Origin: Portulaca oleracea
Lineage: Eukaryota > Streptophyta > Magnoliopsida > Caryophyllales > Portulacaceae
Direction: 5' to 3'
Assembly (NCBI GenBank): GCA_029582165.1
Contig: CM055876.1
Location: forward strand, 25,086,317-25,150,316
DNA: 64,000 nt
This document shows positions 44,279 to 56,527 of this stretch, piece by piece. Positions within the stretch are counted from its first letter, which is position 1; every line of letters starts with the position of its first letter. Made by a program: the position numbers and the translations under genes. The notes under the pieces are model-generated. The model saw nothing but the letters and a program-made list of their open reading frames with translations, made no database searches and was not told where the DNA came from.

Positions 44279-47200
44279 TGTAACACCCCCAGGTTACTAA
44301 TCACTAGATTAAGCTAACTCACTACTTAACCTAATGATCAGCAGCGGATAATCACCTGAGAGTACTACCGCCGCCCATGAAAATGGACTAGGCTAAGATT
44401 TCACACACCACGACATGAGACTTTAACCAATAAATAACTAGACCACCATAACAAGACATTTCAAATCACCAAGGTAGAAGACTCTTAAGATCATACAACC
44501 CAAGTAAGTGGAAAATTAACATACAAACCATTCATAACCACACACCACAAGACCAAAAGCCACAACAATTCCCAATCATTTCATCACACCCCTAACCCTT
44601 TTTTCTATAAAATTCCAAAAAGCTCCGTGATCACCTGGATACCACTTGTCTTTGGGTTCCGCCCGTCGATGACTTTGCCCTTGCCTTTCCCTTGCGGCCC
44701 TAAAAGTAACAGACAACTTAAAAGTGAGTTCACTCAGTATGAATACTACCGGAATTAAATAAAAAAAACAATAAATAAAACTTTAACTTCGTTACCCCTA
44801 GGCGCGCGACTCCATTTAGTAGATAATTCAAGTAAAGTTCGAAAGAGAAGAGCTTAATAAGTCAACTTACAAGGAATCACATTTTCGGTAACCCCCTGAC
44901 TTCATGACACAAATACCTTAACTTAATAGGGTAACCGATCACAGGTTGGTTAGACGTGTAAAGGAATTAAACTTTCAATAGTAAACTTGCAAGGCTAGGA
45001 AGACAACCAAAATTTTATAAAAGAGCATAAAATCATACAAAGCTACAAGAGTATTGAATTTAAAACAAATACGAGAGTAAAAGTTCAACAAAGGGAGATG
45101 ACATGATACGGTAGAACTTTAAACATGGGTGCCCCTACTTGCGATCATCGGCTTAGCCTCCGTATGCGCATACCCGGATCGATCGGGAGGTCCGGATGGT
45201 GAATATCTATCCTACTGGCCAGATTTTCCTAGTGTGCATCTAAGGCACAAATAAATTCTCATGAGGTGCTCAAGGCAAGTGAACATGGTGTGTACTAAAA
45301 ACACTATTTCCTTGGTGTGCTTTTACGCACATAACTCATGGGCGGGGCTTTACAACTTATGACAATTTCTAATTTCTTGGAAAACTTTAACTGTCAAGAT
45401 AACCTTTAATTAACTAGACATCAACCATTAAAAGAACCTTCTTAAAGTAAAATTAACTTATAAAAAGGCCTCTTAGAAAGTAACCCTTGACTTTTCGTAC
45501 CAAAACTTAAACTAGGTGTTTACAAAAAAGGGGAAATTTTCTTCTTTAATTTCATAACACAATACTAGGGCTTAAAGCATGGAACTCACTTTTAAAACCC
45601 GAAATTTTTATTCATAAAAGAGTACCTTTCACATTGGCTTGTTTAGTAATAAAATTTCAACATGTAAGTATATAAGTAAGAACCACTTTAGCGCACAAAT
45701 AAGGTAATATGAGAATAAATAGCTTAAATACATGTTTAGCATAAAAGCTAAGTAGTACACGTACCTGAAAACGGAAACCACTAACGAGCAAGGACTTGAA
45801 CAGTGCACGAGCAACGATCACTTGAGAGAGAGGAAGAAATTTTAGAGTTAGAATTTCTCATTTAGTTAGGAGAAGGGTGAAGAATTCTTAAAGAACACTT
45901 TCGGTTCGTAAACTAAAAGAATTTTCCTACATTTACAAGGAGGAAGGTAACTATTGCTATAGATATCGGATTGCCACATAAGAGTACTTTTTGGAAAGCT
46001 TAGGACGCGCCCCACAACTTTATAGTTAACCCTGGAGGCTAAAAACATGAACACAAGGGTCAAAACACTCACTTAAGCGATCTGCCCAGAATTTGAACAA
46101 GCCGGCTAGTGTTTTTTTCGGAACGCAATATCTTGAGTTATACTACTCGGTTTTAGGCATAGAAACTGTCTATGGAAAGCTCAAGACTCAAACTTTAACT
46201 TATCGTTTCACCACCAAACGATTTAAGATTGGGAAAAGATCTAATTTTAACCCAACATAGGAGCAGCCCCTAACTTCTAATTCTGGAAAAATTCCAGAAT
46301 TTATGTCCTTCAAACAAACACCTATAACTTGCTCATCCGACGTCATATGAACGTATACTATACCATTCCGGAAAGCTTAAGCAGTCCCCTAAAACTTTCA
46401 TGTTCAAACCCCATGGTATATCAAACTCTAACTGGACGAAAAATAGCCATTTCCATACTTCCGTCACTAAATTTCCAGATTCGTACGGTTTTACGGTTTT
46501 GGTCATAATTTCTAAAATACACAACGAAAAGCCGATCTGTAAAAACCGGATGTTAGTAACACTTTTGTCTACATAATTAAACCCTAATATTGCCAAAAGT
46601 CCTTTCCTTTACTTCCTGGAAAACACGAATCCGACCAGAATGAAACTTTATGTTCAAAACTCACATGCATGCTTAAGTCTTTGTGATTTAGCCAAAGATT
46701 CTTCATAAAACATCATATTACCCTCATGTAAACAGAAACTCAGCCTTGAGAAGTCAAGAGAACACTAAAAACAACAATTTTAAACTCATACACTCTCATA
46801 ACCACAACCACATTCACAAACTAGCACCAATTTCCACATGCATTACTACCATACTCTTTTTAATCCCAATTTATGCATAAATTGTAAACATGCACCTTGA
46901 ATCCACTAACTTTTCTATACTCTCACAGAGAATTAAGCCTCTAAGGTCACATGCATGCACATTTTTCATTCCAACTTACTTGAAACAACCAAAATAACAA
47001 GAATTTAACAAGAACTCACCCACTCCTTTTCTTCCAACTTGAAAACCTTCTTTCTTCCCTTGAAGAACTCAAGCACTAAATTCTGAAATTTATCACCATT
47101 TAAAAGAGAAAACTCAGATTTAATTCATAACCTCTAAAGAATTGAAGAGAGAATTGAGATGGAAGGATTTACACTTGAATGGGAGAACACAAGAGAGCAC

Positions 47201-47949
47201 AAGAGCAAAGGGGCGCGCGGGACACCGGCGGCCGGCTGGAAATTGCTCCGGCGACAGAGGGGCGGCGGTCAGTTTGGTGGCCGAGCAGTGGTGGACGGCT
47301 GGTGGAGGGGCAAACCAAGGGACACTTCTTAAACAAGATGAAGAGTGAGGTGTTTGAGCAAGAATTCAAAATAACATTTGATACTCCCTCCTCCCTTATA
47401 TAATACTAGTAATATGGCAAGGCCCAACTCTCTCTCTTTCCTCCCCTTGGCCGGCCAAAAGAGTCCCCAAAGGCCCTATGATTTTCCTCAATTTATCCTC
47501 TATACTTAACATATAAATCCCTAATTCAATTATCCACAATATAATACCCATAAAATTATCCCAGAATATAATACATAAGACTATCCATGGTGACCCATAG
47601 CAATCATAGTTCTCGTTTTACTACTCACAAGTAACACCTTAAAACATCTAAAAGAATTATCCTAAAAAGAAAGAGTTGAGCCCGATTAGAGTGTTTTTAA
47701 TCTGATCGAGAGGAGATACTATTAACGGAGAGAAAATTCATAGAAGATTATAAAAAGAAACGCATTGCACTGTTCAAGCCCTGCAAAAACGTACACTGGT
47801 TATAAAAATAAATAAAATAAAGTAAAATCATAAAGAAGAAGAAATAAGGAGCACGCGCTTTATTTAATCTACAATTTAATCCTTTTTAAATTTTGATTAA
47901 TAACGTTAATCACACGTATTAAAGGGGGATTTTTCTTGGGTTTGTTACA
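44279..47949 (-). repeat. 3' LTR of the Tekay-like chromovirus (3671 bp)
   Basis: TGTAACACCCCCAGG on the left and TTTGTTACA on the right give TG...CA ends. A candidate TATA box on the minus strand is TATATAAG at 47403-47395. Frames of 60-94 codons in it (for example 46333-46596 minus and 47142-47403 plus) have no recognisable domain, and I regard them as chance. The TSD candidate on the left is AGAAT (44274-44278); its partner is outside the window. Confidence 0.85.
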
Positions 47950-47963
47950 TCTTACTCCCCTTA
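47950..47963 (-). other. Polypurine tract of the chromovirus
   Basis: The minus strand reads AAGGGGAGTAAGA directly before TGTAACA of the LTR. Confidence 0.85.
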
Positions 47964-48021
47964 AAAGAAGTTTCGTCCCCGAAACTTAAAGCTACTACCC
48001 TCATATTCTCGCTGCCTTACC

Positions 48022-48306
48022 TTAAAACAAATGGGGATACTTGTTTCGCATGTCTTCCTCGGTTTCCCAGGTAGCCTCCGAGGTAGAATGATTAGTCCAC
48101 AATACTTTTACTAGTGGAATCTCTTTAGAGCGCAACTGCTTGATCCTTCGATCCAGGATTTGCACCGGCACTTCTTCGTAGGACAAGTTCTTGTTGAGAG
48201 CTATTGGTTTAAGCTCAATCATATGACTCGGGTCGGGCACATATTTACGCAATTGTGATACATGAAACACATCATGAATATGCTCTAAGTCCGTCGGTAA
48301 TTCCAA
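48022..48306 (-). pseudogene. Integrase C-terminus with chromodomain
   Basis: The frame contains IHDVFHVSQLRKYVPDPSH, the end of the integrase fold, and then a chromodomain: EEVPVQILDRRIKQLRSKEI, PLVKVLWTNH, EATWETEEDMRNKYPHLF. It ends at a natural stop near 48022, about 60 bp before the polypurine tract. Chromodomains direct integration towards marked chromatin. Between this block and the integrase core (48507-48306) the frame is broken at least once. Confidence 0.9.
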
Positions 48307-48506
48307 CCTATAAGCTACCGGGTTAACTTTTTCGATAACCGAATAGGGCTCGATGTATCTAGGACTTAGTTTTCCCTTGATGTTGAACCTCCGTACTCCT
48401 TTAGAGGTGAGACTTTGAGGAATACCTTGTCGCCTATCTGAAATTCTAAGGGCTTGCTCCTCTTGTCAGCATAACTTTTCTGTCGGCTTTGAGACGTTTT
48501 GATGTG

Positions 48507-49215
48507 CTATTGGATCACCCTTACCTTGTCCGTCATATCCTGTATCAGTTCGGGCCCCACTATCAGGGTTTCATCTATCTCATTCCAGCACAAGGGAGAC
48601 CTGCACTTTCGCCCGTATAGGGCCTCGAATGGCGCCATTTGGATCGTGGCTTGATAGCTATTGTTGTAGGAGAACTCTACCAAGGGTAAGAAGTCCTCCC
48701 AACTTCCTTGGAAATCCAGCACACAAGCTCGTAGCATATCTTCTACGATTTGGTTCACACGCTCCGTCTGGCCGTCCGTCTCTGCGTGATAAGAACTGCT
48801 GAAGTTCAATTTGGTGCCGAACGCTTTTTGTAAGGTTGCCCAAAATCGGGATTGGAATCTAGTATCTCGATCGGAGACGATGTCCCTCGGAATACCATGT
48901 AACCTCACTACCTCTCTCACGTAAATGTCGGCTATGTTATCCACCTTCCAACTATCATTTATTGGAATAAAATGGGCAGACTTGGTCAATCTATCACAAC
49001 GACCCATATGGCATTCTTCTTGGAAACCGTTAAGGGTAGACCCATGATAAAGTCCATTGACACGGAATCCCACTTCCAGGTGGGTATCTCCAAAGGCCTT
49101 AGCTCCCCTGAGGGCCGTTGATGCTCGATTTTTACCTTTTGACAGGTAAGGCACTTATCCACAAAGCTCGCGATGTCCCTTTTCATATTAGGCCACCAAA
49201 ACTTCTCCCGTAGGT
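48507..49215 (-). pseudogene. Chromovirus integrase core
   Basis: A block at 49186-48986 has the zinc-binding cysteines (FVDKCLTCQKVK) and WDSVSMDFIMGLP (first Asp). The overlapping frame starting at 49154 continues with RLTKSAHFIPIND, DIVSDRDTRFQSRFW (second Asp) and YHAETDGQTERVNQIVEDML (Glu). The two blocks overlap in different frames, so there is a shift near 48990. All three catalytic acids are kept. The fragment ends at VRVIQ followed by a stop at 48507. Confidence 0.9.
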
Positions 49216-49216
49216 C

Positions 49217-49892
49217 TCAATACATCTTTGTACCCCCTGGGTGTACCGAGTATGGGGTGTCGTGTCCTTGTTGCATGATCCTTTCTCGAAAATTTTGAGC
49301 TCCGGGTACACATATTCGGTTTTGAAATCTCAGGGTTCCATCCTCGTGAACCACAAATCTCGGCATCTTTCCTTTTTCCACTCCCGCGCGTATGTACTGT
49401 AGATGCTCATCATTGATCTGTTCCCTTTTGATTTCCTCTAGGATGGAAGGCTGCACTTGAAGTTCCGCTAGTCGTGCTTGTACATAGCCCAGTGGCACCA
49501 TCTCTATCTCTACCTTGCGGATTTCTTGTCGAAGCTTTCGTTGTGCCTCCTTTGATGTCTCATCCTCATGTTGATTCTTGCTACTTAAAGCATCAGCCAC
49601 TGTGTTTGCCTTTCCAGGATGATATTGGATATCCAAATCATAATCTTTGAGGAGCTCTAACCACCTACGCTGCCTCAAGTTCCACTCTTTCTGAGTGAAA
49701 ATGTACTTAAGACTTTGGTGATCGGTGAATATCTTGGTATGAGCGCCATACAAGTAGTGCCTCCATATCTTTAAGGCAAAGACTACTGCCGCTAATTCTA
49801 AATCGTGGGTCGGGTAATTCGATTCATATGGCTTTAGTTGCCTCGAGGCATAGGCTATAACTTTATTATTCTGCATCAAAACACAACCCAAC
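49217..49892 (-). pseudogene. Chromovirus RNase H (3' part) and integrase zinc-finger start
   Basis: Immediately left of the solo LTR the frame reads [50 protein letters not shown] and [14 protein letters not shown], the conserved Ty3/gypsy RNase H blocks. It then carries on to [15 protein letters not shown], the first half of the integrase HHCC finger, before a stop. The apparent start (MPSGPGALQ) is solo-LTR sequence and not part of the gene. The N-terminal part of RNase H, ending SDASKRGL, lies on the other side of the insertion at 52011. Confidence 0.9.
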
Positions 49893-52005
49893 TGTAGGGC
49901 CCCCGGCCCGGAGGGCACGGTCCCCCACGGAGTGTCGAGAACGACATAGGGTTGCTTATGTTTCCTAGGGTTAATTTTTAATTATTTTATGCACAAATTA
50001 TTTTTGCTAATTTCCATTTCATGTTGTTAAAATTTAGCCCAACCCAATTTCTTTTCCAATAATTTTCGGAAATATTGACGGAATATCGCAACACGGGGTC
50101 AAGACCAGATCGGGCTCCCAATGCTGGATCCTCGCGGATCCTACATTCAAGAGGGTCCTGAACTTGGCCCAACATTGCGATTAATTTGCCAGAGAGTGGA
50201 ACGAACATCACCCTAAGCCATGAGTACGGGATCCGCGAGAATCCCAAGCTCACGGGTCTTGTGATCCGCGAGGATCCAAGCCCACGGATTTGGGATCCGC
50301 GAGGATCCCAAGCCCGTAATGCCGGGTGATTTTCAGTCCAATCTCGAGCAAAACTATTTTCCACCAAGATTTACGAAAATTATCAAAAAAAGAAAATTTG
50401 TTAAACTAAAAAAAAAACATGCACGAAATGAAATTGGAGTCGCCAGTTAGTTTTAAAAAAAAACTAACAAAATATATTAAAATAAACTCCACAGTCTTCG
50501 AACCAAAGTCGGGATCGAGGGTAAAGGTATAAATGCAAAGGGGTGCCTTTACATTACCCGTCAAGGCGGCCTTTACTAGGTCGGGTCTCTTCTTAAAGGA
50601 AAAAGTTAAAAAAAAAAACAAGAACAAAGTTGTCACATAATTTTCAAATTAAAACATGCGAACACAAATCATGAAACAAGCAAATGTCAAAGTAGAGAAA
50701 ATGAAAATTACAGCGGGCGGGGCGTTGGAAGCTACATGGTTACAAAATCAGGAACACCCAGAACACAAAGAAATTACCAAAATCCGCGAGGACCCGAGAC
50801 CTTGGAAACCAACAAATCCGCGAGGATTTCAACCAAATCCGCGAGGACCTAAGTGGGATCCGCGAGGGTCCCTGCTCATGAAATCCGCGAGGATCCTTGT
50901 ACTAGCAGAGTATTTTCTTTGATTTTGTGAATGACTTTGATGAACCTATACCCCACCAAAATCCGCCAGGAACTCTTCACCGACCCTCCCTTTTATAACC
51001 TGTTGCATGGGAGTTGCGAGAAGTTACAACACACTCCCCCTTTTCCCTGAGATCCGCGAAGACCTCCTTAGTGGGGAGAGACAGTTTTTTTTGACCGAGG
51101 TAAACTGTCAATTTCTGACTGAATCCGCGAAGACTCGAAATGGGCGCAACTTGACCCGATTCGCGAAGACTTGCATCGGGCACAATTTTGACTGAATCCG
51201 CGAAGATTTGTTGTAGCCCAGTCAGTGGATCCACTAGGATTTGCTCCTGGGCCTAGTTAATGGATCCGCCAGGATCACGCTCTGGGCAAAAAAAAATAAG
51301 GCTCCGCATAAATTTTTCGTCTGAGCCAAAAAACTAAATCCGCGAGGATTTGTTTATCTGGACCAAAAAATGGATCCGTGAAGATTTTCTATTCGGGCCA
51401 AAGAAATGCAGAAATCCGCGAGAATTTGTCTGAGCCCCAAAATGCAGAAATCCGCGAGAATTTGTCTGAGCCCAAAATGCAGAAATCCGCGAGGAGTTCC
51501 CCAGATTGGCCTGTAAAATCTGCGCAGTCTTCCTAGGCGGGCCTGGCAAATCCGCCAGGAGTTTCCTAGACTGGCCTGCCAAATCTGCCAGGATTTTTCC
51601 TGGGTTGGCCTGACAAATCCTCGAGGATTTTCCTGGACTGGATTGACAAATCCGCGAGATTCTGCTTGGCTTGGATTGACAAATCCGCGAGATTCTTTAT
51701 CAAGTATGAAAATTTCTGAAAAATCCGTGGGGATTCTTGAGTTGACTTTGACTTGACCAAGAGTTGACTTTGACCAAAAGTTGACCTTGACGAGGGTACG
51801 AGATCCACGAGGCACCTGGGTACGGAATCCACGATGGACCCGAGTGTAGGATGGGCGAGAACCTCAAGTACTGGACCTACGAGGGAGCATCTTGGGTTTG
51901 ATTCATTTGGATCCATGAGGTGCCTATATAGTCCAAAGTCCACGAGGACTCTAACAAGCCCGAAATCCTCGAGGTGCTTGTTGGGTACTATTTTTGGTGT
52001 CTACA
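49893..52005 (-). mobile_element. Solo LTR of a third Retand/Tat-like family, 2113 bp, TSD CCAAC
   Basis: Perfect TSD CCAAC at 49888-49892 and 52006-52010. On the minus strand it begins TGTAGACACCAAAAA, like the Retand LTRs, and ends GGGGGCCCTACA. A TATA box TATAAAAGGG is at 50997-50988 (minus). The element carries roughly 30 copies of the dyad ATCCGCGAGGAT and variants, densest at 51050-51730 upstream of the TATA box and at 50126-50307 and 50781-50900. With no internal region, it is best explained by recombination between two LTRs. It sits inside the RNase H codons of the chromovirus. Confidence 0.9.
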
Positions 52006-52010
52006 CCAAC

Positions 52011-53470
52011 CCTCGTTTAGAGGCATCGCTATATATAACATACTCTTCTCCTTCCACCGGCAGGGTTAATATAGGTGCTGTGGTGAGTCTCCTCTTGAGT
52101 TCTTGGAACGCTTTTTTGCACTTCTCTGACCATTCAAACTTGGTCGTCTTCTTTAGCAGGCTAGTTAAAGGTAGCGCGATCTTTGAAAAATCTTGTATGA
52201 AGCGCCGGTAATACCCGACCATCCCCAAAAAGCTTTTCATCTCCGTGATGGTTGTGGGCCTGTTCCAATTTGTGACTGCTTCAACCTTCTGCGGGCCCAC
52301 CTTGATCCCATCCTTAGTCACTATGTGCCCTAAAAAGGCTACCTCCTCAAGCCAAAACTCGCACTTTTTGAACTTGGCATATAAGTGCTGATCCCTTAAG
52401 GTCTGCAGTACCATTCTGAGGTGCTGCTCATGCTCTTCCCGGGTTTTCGAATAGATTAATATGTCGTCGATGAATACTACCACAAACTTATCCAAGTATG
52501 ACCAGAAAACCCAATTCATGAGATCCATGAAGACTGCCGGGGCATTGGTAAGACAAAAGGCATTACTATGAACTCAAAATGCCCATAACGGGTCCTAAAG
52601 GCTGTCTTAGGAATATCCTCAGGCTTGATTCTCAACTGGTGATAACCAGACCTCAAATCAATTTTGGAGAATATGCCGACTCCTTGCAATTGATCGAACA
52701 AATCATCGATTCGCGGTAACGGGTACTTATTCTTGATGGTGACCTTGTTCAACTCGCGATAATCGATACACAGCCTTAAGCTTCCATATTTCTTTTTAAC
52801 AAACAGAACCGAGGCTCCCCATGGCGACACGCTCAGTCGAATAAAGCCTAACTGGAGTAACTCGTCCAGTTGGATTCTGAGCTCCTTCAACTCCGCAGGG
52901 GCCATGCAGTAGGGTGCCTTGGAAATTGGTTCTGTCCCTGGAACCAACTCTATCTCAAAATCGATCTCCCTCCTCGGGGGTAATTCGGTTAATTCCTCGG
53001 GAAAAACATCCGGAAATTCTCGTACCACCTGTATGTCCTCCATCCTCAGTTCCTTCAATGGATCTACTGATACAAAGCATAGATAGGCCTCCGCGCCTTG
53101 GCGTATGAGCTTCTTTGCTTTCATCAAAGATATAATCCTACAACTAGCCTTTCCGGACTCACCCTTAAAATGGACCTTGCCTCCCATCCGACTTTTGAAA
53201 ACAACTACCCCCTCATCACACTTGATTTTTGCCCCGTGCTTAGCTAACCAATCCATGCCCAAGATGACTTCAAACTCATCTATATTTATGACGATAAGAT
53301 CGACGGGAAAACACTCATTTGAAATCTTAAGGGGAACTTGTTCAAACGCCCTATCACATATCATGACCTGACCATTTGGTAATCTTATTTGATATGCTAC
53401 TACAGTTTCATGACTTTGTAAACTTAGCTTAGGACTAGCATGCATAGAAATAAATGAATGCGAAGCACCC
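52011..53470 (-). pseudogene. Chromovirus protease C-terminus, RT and start of RNase H
   Basis: From the right the frame has the protease end ([20 protein letters not shown]), then RT with [48 protein letters not shown] and [20 protein letters not shown] one-base shift near 52550 follows MPF. The other frame (52528-52001) carries the catalytic [19 protein letters not shown] (FIDD at 52474-52463), [14 protein letters not shown] and the RNase H opening [11 protein letters not shown]. The protease active-site part lies right of 53470, displaced by Retand-B. Catalytic residues are conserved; inactivation is by the shift and insertions. Confidence 0.9.
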
Positions 53471-55483
53471 TGTAGACACCCAAAAAGCGTCCCATAATTA
53501 TTGTAATTATTTTTATTTTTATTTTTATTTTAGTTTAGCAAAATGCCAAAAATTTTGAAATGCAAAAAAGATGAAGAAATGAAGGAAAACCCCCAAAAAA
53601 AAGCCATCACAAAAAAAAACCCAATCCAAATTGAAAAAGTAAAGCTCGCACGCGCCCAAAGCGGCGCAACCCGAATATGGGCATGCCTGCAGGTATTTTG
53701 GTAGGTTACGCCCGACCCAGGTCACCTCGGAAAGCGTGCCCACCTCGGAAAGCGTGCAACTGGGCTTCTCCCAGGCCCAGCATACCGGCAGGTATTCTGT
53801 CGGGTCAGGCCGGGCTGCCTCGGGAATCGTGCTGACCTCGGGAAGCGGACCCACCTCGGAAAGCGTGCAACTGGGCTTCTCCCAGGCCCAGCATACCTGC
53901 AGGCATTTGGGCGGGTCAGGCCCGACCCGATTTACCTCGGGAAGTGCGCTGACATAGGGAAACGCGCAACTGGGCGCCTCCAAAGCCCAACATGCCTACA
54001 GGTATTGTGGGCGGGTTCTGCCTGACTCGGGCCGCCTCCATCTGCCTCGAGAAGCGTGCAGTGACCTATTTTTCGCGCAACCGGACCTGATACTTGGCGG
54101 TATTATGCCGTATTTTTCCCCTCATTTTAACCTAATTCTCAACCTTCATTCCTCCTATAAAAACCCCAACCATTTCCACTTCAACCACACACCGAAATCA
54201 CCCTGGCGTATTGACACTTGGTGATTTCATCTTCTCTTCCTCCTCTTTATTTCTCTCATCTTTTGCATACACTTAATTGGCATTTTATTTCATTTCTCTC
54301 TATCTCTTCTTTATAATTCATATTATCTTGTAACTTGAGTTAACCTTAAACTCGACCTAAATAATATGGATTGTTCGTGAATAAAGGTACGCTTGTATTT
54401 AATTCTTTTATTTATTGTATTTATTTCTCGCTTTATTACCGCATTTGTATGTAGCTAAATAATATTAATTACATTAATTAATACTCCGTTTCTACTCCCT
54501 TCTTCCCCTTCTCTTCTCATTTTTTTTTTGTTTAACAGGTTTAGTAAAGTCCGTTCGTTCGTTGAGCAGTGGATTCAATTTTATTCCCGAATTCGTAACC
54601 TTACCCCCAGATCCGAATCTCGTGGTTCGTGGTTTGTGGAGTCTTATTTCTTTGTTCTCGAGTTTATTAATTCTCGTTCAAAAATTAATTGGCGACTCTT
54701 CCTTTTTCTTTTTTCTTTTTATTTCTTTCTCTCGAGTTTTATTTAACTTTATTTCCGGATTCTGGAAATCTAATTTCGGAGTAAAAGTAAGTTTTTTTTA
54801 TTTTTATTTTTAGAATGAATAACCGGAAGCCCGAATCAGTGCCCGGCGCAATACCTAGCGGTATGCATGCCGGTTCACTAGTTCGGACCTTGCTCTCGGG
54901 TTGAACAGAGTTCGGGACACGATCGGCTGCAATACCGCCCGGTATGCGGTGATGCTGGAGTCCGACCTCGGGTTTTTTTTCCGGTTTTCCTTCTTTTTTT
55001 TCTTTTTTTTTTCGTCCCTTCTCTTTTCGTATTTTATTTTCTGTTTCGGAAGGCTTTTTTTTTTAAAAAAAGTTTTTATTTTCTTTTTTTACTTTCTGTC
55101 TCGGAAGCAGATCGAGGTCGAGATGAGAATACTGGCGGTATTCGGCGATCCGGTCTCAGATCGACTTCAGTCCGGACTCTTTTGGACCATCGACTCCCAA
55201 TACCTGCAGGTATTGCTACAGTGAATCATCCCGAGCCCGGTCCCGAGACTCTCTGTTTATTGTCCTTTTTCGTTTATTTTTGTTTTTCTTTTATTTTCTG
55301 CTCATTTTCTGAATAAACAAAATCCTTAGACTTTAATAAAATCTAAAAGAAAAAAGTTTAAATAAATTTCAATTTTGATTCATTTAAATGGAAATTCAAG
55401 TGAATCTTCTAAAAGAAAAGACACCCCTTTCGACTCGCCGTTTACCGCGAGGGACACCGACGGGGATTTTCCCGGGTCCCACA
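53471..55483 (+). repeat. 5' LTR of Retand-B (2013 bp)
   Basis: TGTAGACACCC...GTCCCACA. TATAAAA is at 54156-54162. U3 contains repeated ACCTCGGGAAGCG or ACCTCGGAAAGCG blocks alternating with dyads at about 53683, 53781, 53891, 53991 and 54090. Further dyads are at 54851, 54931, 55129 and the perfect CAATACCTGCAGGTATTG at 55198-55215. The 152-codon minus-strand frame across U3, with repeated SEVGPLPEV-like peptide, simply reads through these DNA repeats. Confidence 0.9.
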
Positions 55484-55485
55484 AA

Positions 55486-55503
55486 TGGCGACTCCACTGG
55501 GGA
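55486..55503 (+). other. Primer-binding site of Retand-B
   Basis: TGGCGACTCCACTGGGGA, identical to the site of Retand-A. Confidence 0.8.
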
Positions 55504-56527
55504 CTTACTTTAAGAGGGTAAAACTTGAAAAACCGGTTTTTAAAATTTTTGAGTAGAAAAGGAGAAATTAATTTTTGTAATTTTTATTATTTAGTTAGGC
55601 ATCGTGCATACGGACCTCCATCTCAATTTTTATAAATCGGGATGAACCCAAAGGTACCGTCTAGGTTAACCCAATTTTCCTTTTGGGTAAAGTATATTTT
55701 CGAATTCAAGGAATGAACCCCACATTTCGAGAAGGTCGCGTATTGCTTTCCCACTCATGAAGCACTCCCAAAATTCTCGGGTTTATGAATTCACATTTTC
55801 CCCTTAATTTTGCGAGAAACACACAAATCACATTACTATGAACTCCATAGAATTTGTGGCGAGTGAGAGACATGAGTATGTTAGTTTTAGGTATCCGACC
55901 TTAAAACCATGAATATAGAACCTCGGTTAGGTGCATTACCTATTTTGTATGCTACGTGCATTCTTGTTGTGATATATGTAAATTATGTGCTATATGTTTT
56001 TCTTTTTTAAGAGTCGGTCTCATGAAGTCTTTTCCCCCCCAAACGCCGCTCTAGTTTGAGCAATAGTCACGCAAAAGTTAAAGAAGACCTAGAGGTCTCT
56101 CTTGGGCCCAAATCAAAGAAGTTTGATTAAACCCGAGATCTTAGTTTGACTTTGTCCAACCCTTGGTAGCATTTGAGCCCGTAAAGTGTATTCGGTCATT
56201 ATTCGAATCTGAGTTCATTAAATTTTTAATGTTGACTTGATCTTATGACGACCCGATGGACCTTTCCCGTACATAGTCTCATCCTACACTAGAGGTTAAC
56301 ATGCAAGCCCAATGTTGGGTGAGTCCATACCAAAAAAAAAAAAAAATCATTCATCATATAGGCATCGTTTGCATTAGGTTGTCCCATGTAGGTCGCTACG
56401 TCTTTGGGTAGGTCAATGTCAGGGTTAATTATTGAGGTTTATTGTTTCCATACAGGCAGAATAAGGATCCGGTGACCGACCTTGAACTCGGAGTAAACAA
56501 GTTGCCTTCTTTGCACCACTGTCTCCA
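55504..56527 (+). other. 5' untranslated region of Retand-B
   Basis: Strongly similar to the Retand-A leader up to about 56300, including both short hairpins (near 55630 and 55670) and the start of the small frame MNIEPRLGALPILYATCILV, which here stops after about 35 codons. It diverges before the gag start. Confidence 0.75.

Larger units (their letters stand above)
44279..53470 (-). mobile_element. Tekay-like chromovirus (Ty3/gypsy), minus strand, 3' two thirds
   Basis: A 3.7-kb 3' LTR, the polypurine tract, and a pol with protease, RT, RNase H, integrase and a C-terminal chromodomain define a chromovirus. The long LTR and the leader GGGGACGAAACTTCTTTTAA next to the polypurine tract fit the Tekay/Del group. 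Pol is interrupted by a solo LTR at 49893-52005 and truncated at 53470 by Retand-B. Gag and the 5' LTR are expected beyond the right window edge. Confidence 0.9.

Noticed and set aside
47142..47403. Overlapping frames on both strands in the chromovirus LTR
   Set aside because: No domain, both strands equally open because of local GC content, inside an LTR.
53525..53983. 152-codon minus-strand ORF with repeated SEVGPLPEV-like peptide (also 62772-63023)
   Set aside because: It reads through repeated DNA blocks in U3 of an LTR; the repeats are explained at DNA level and the frame is not shared by Retand-A.
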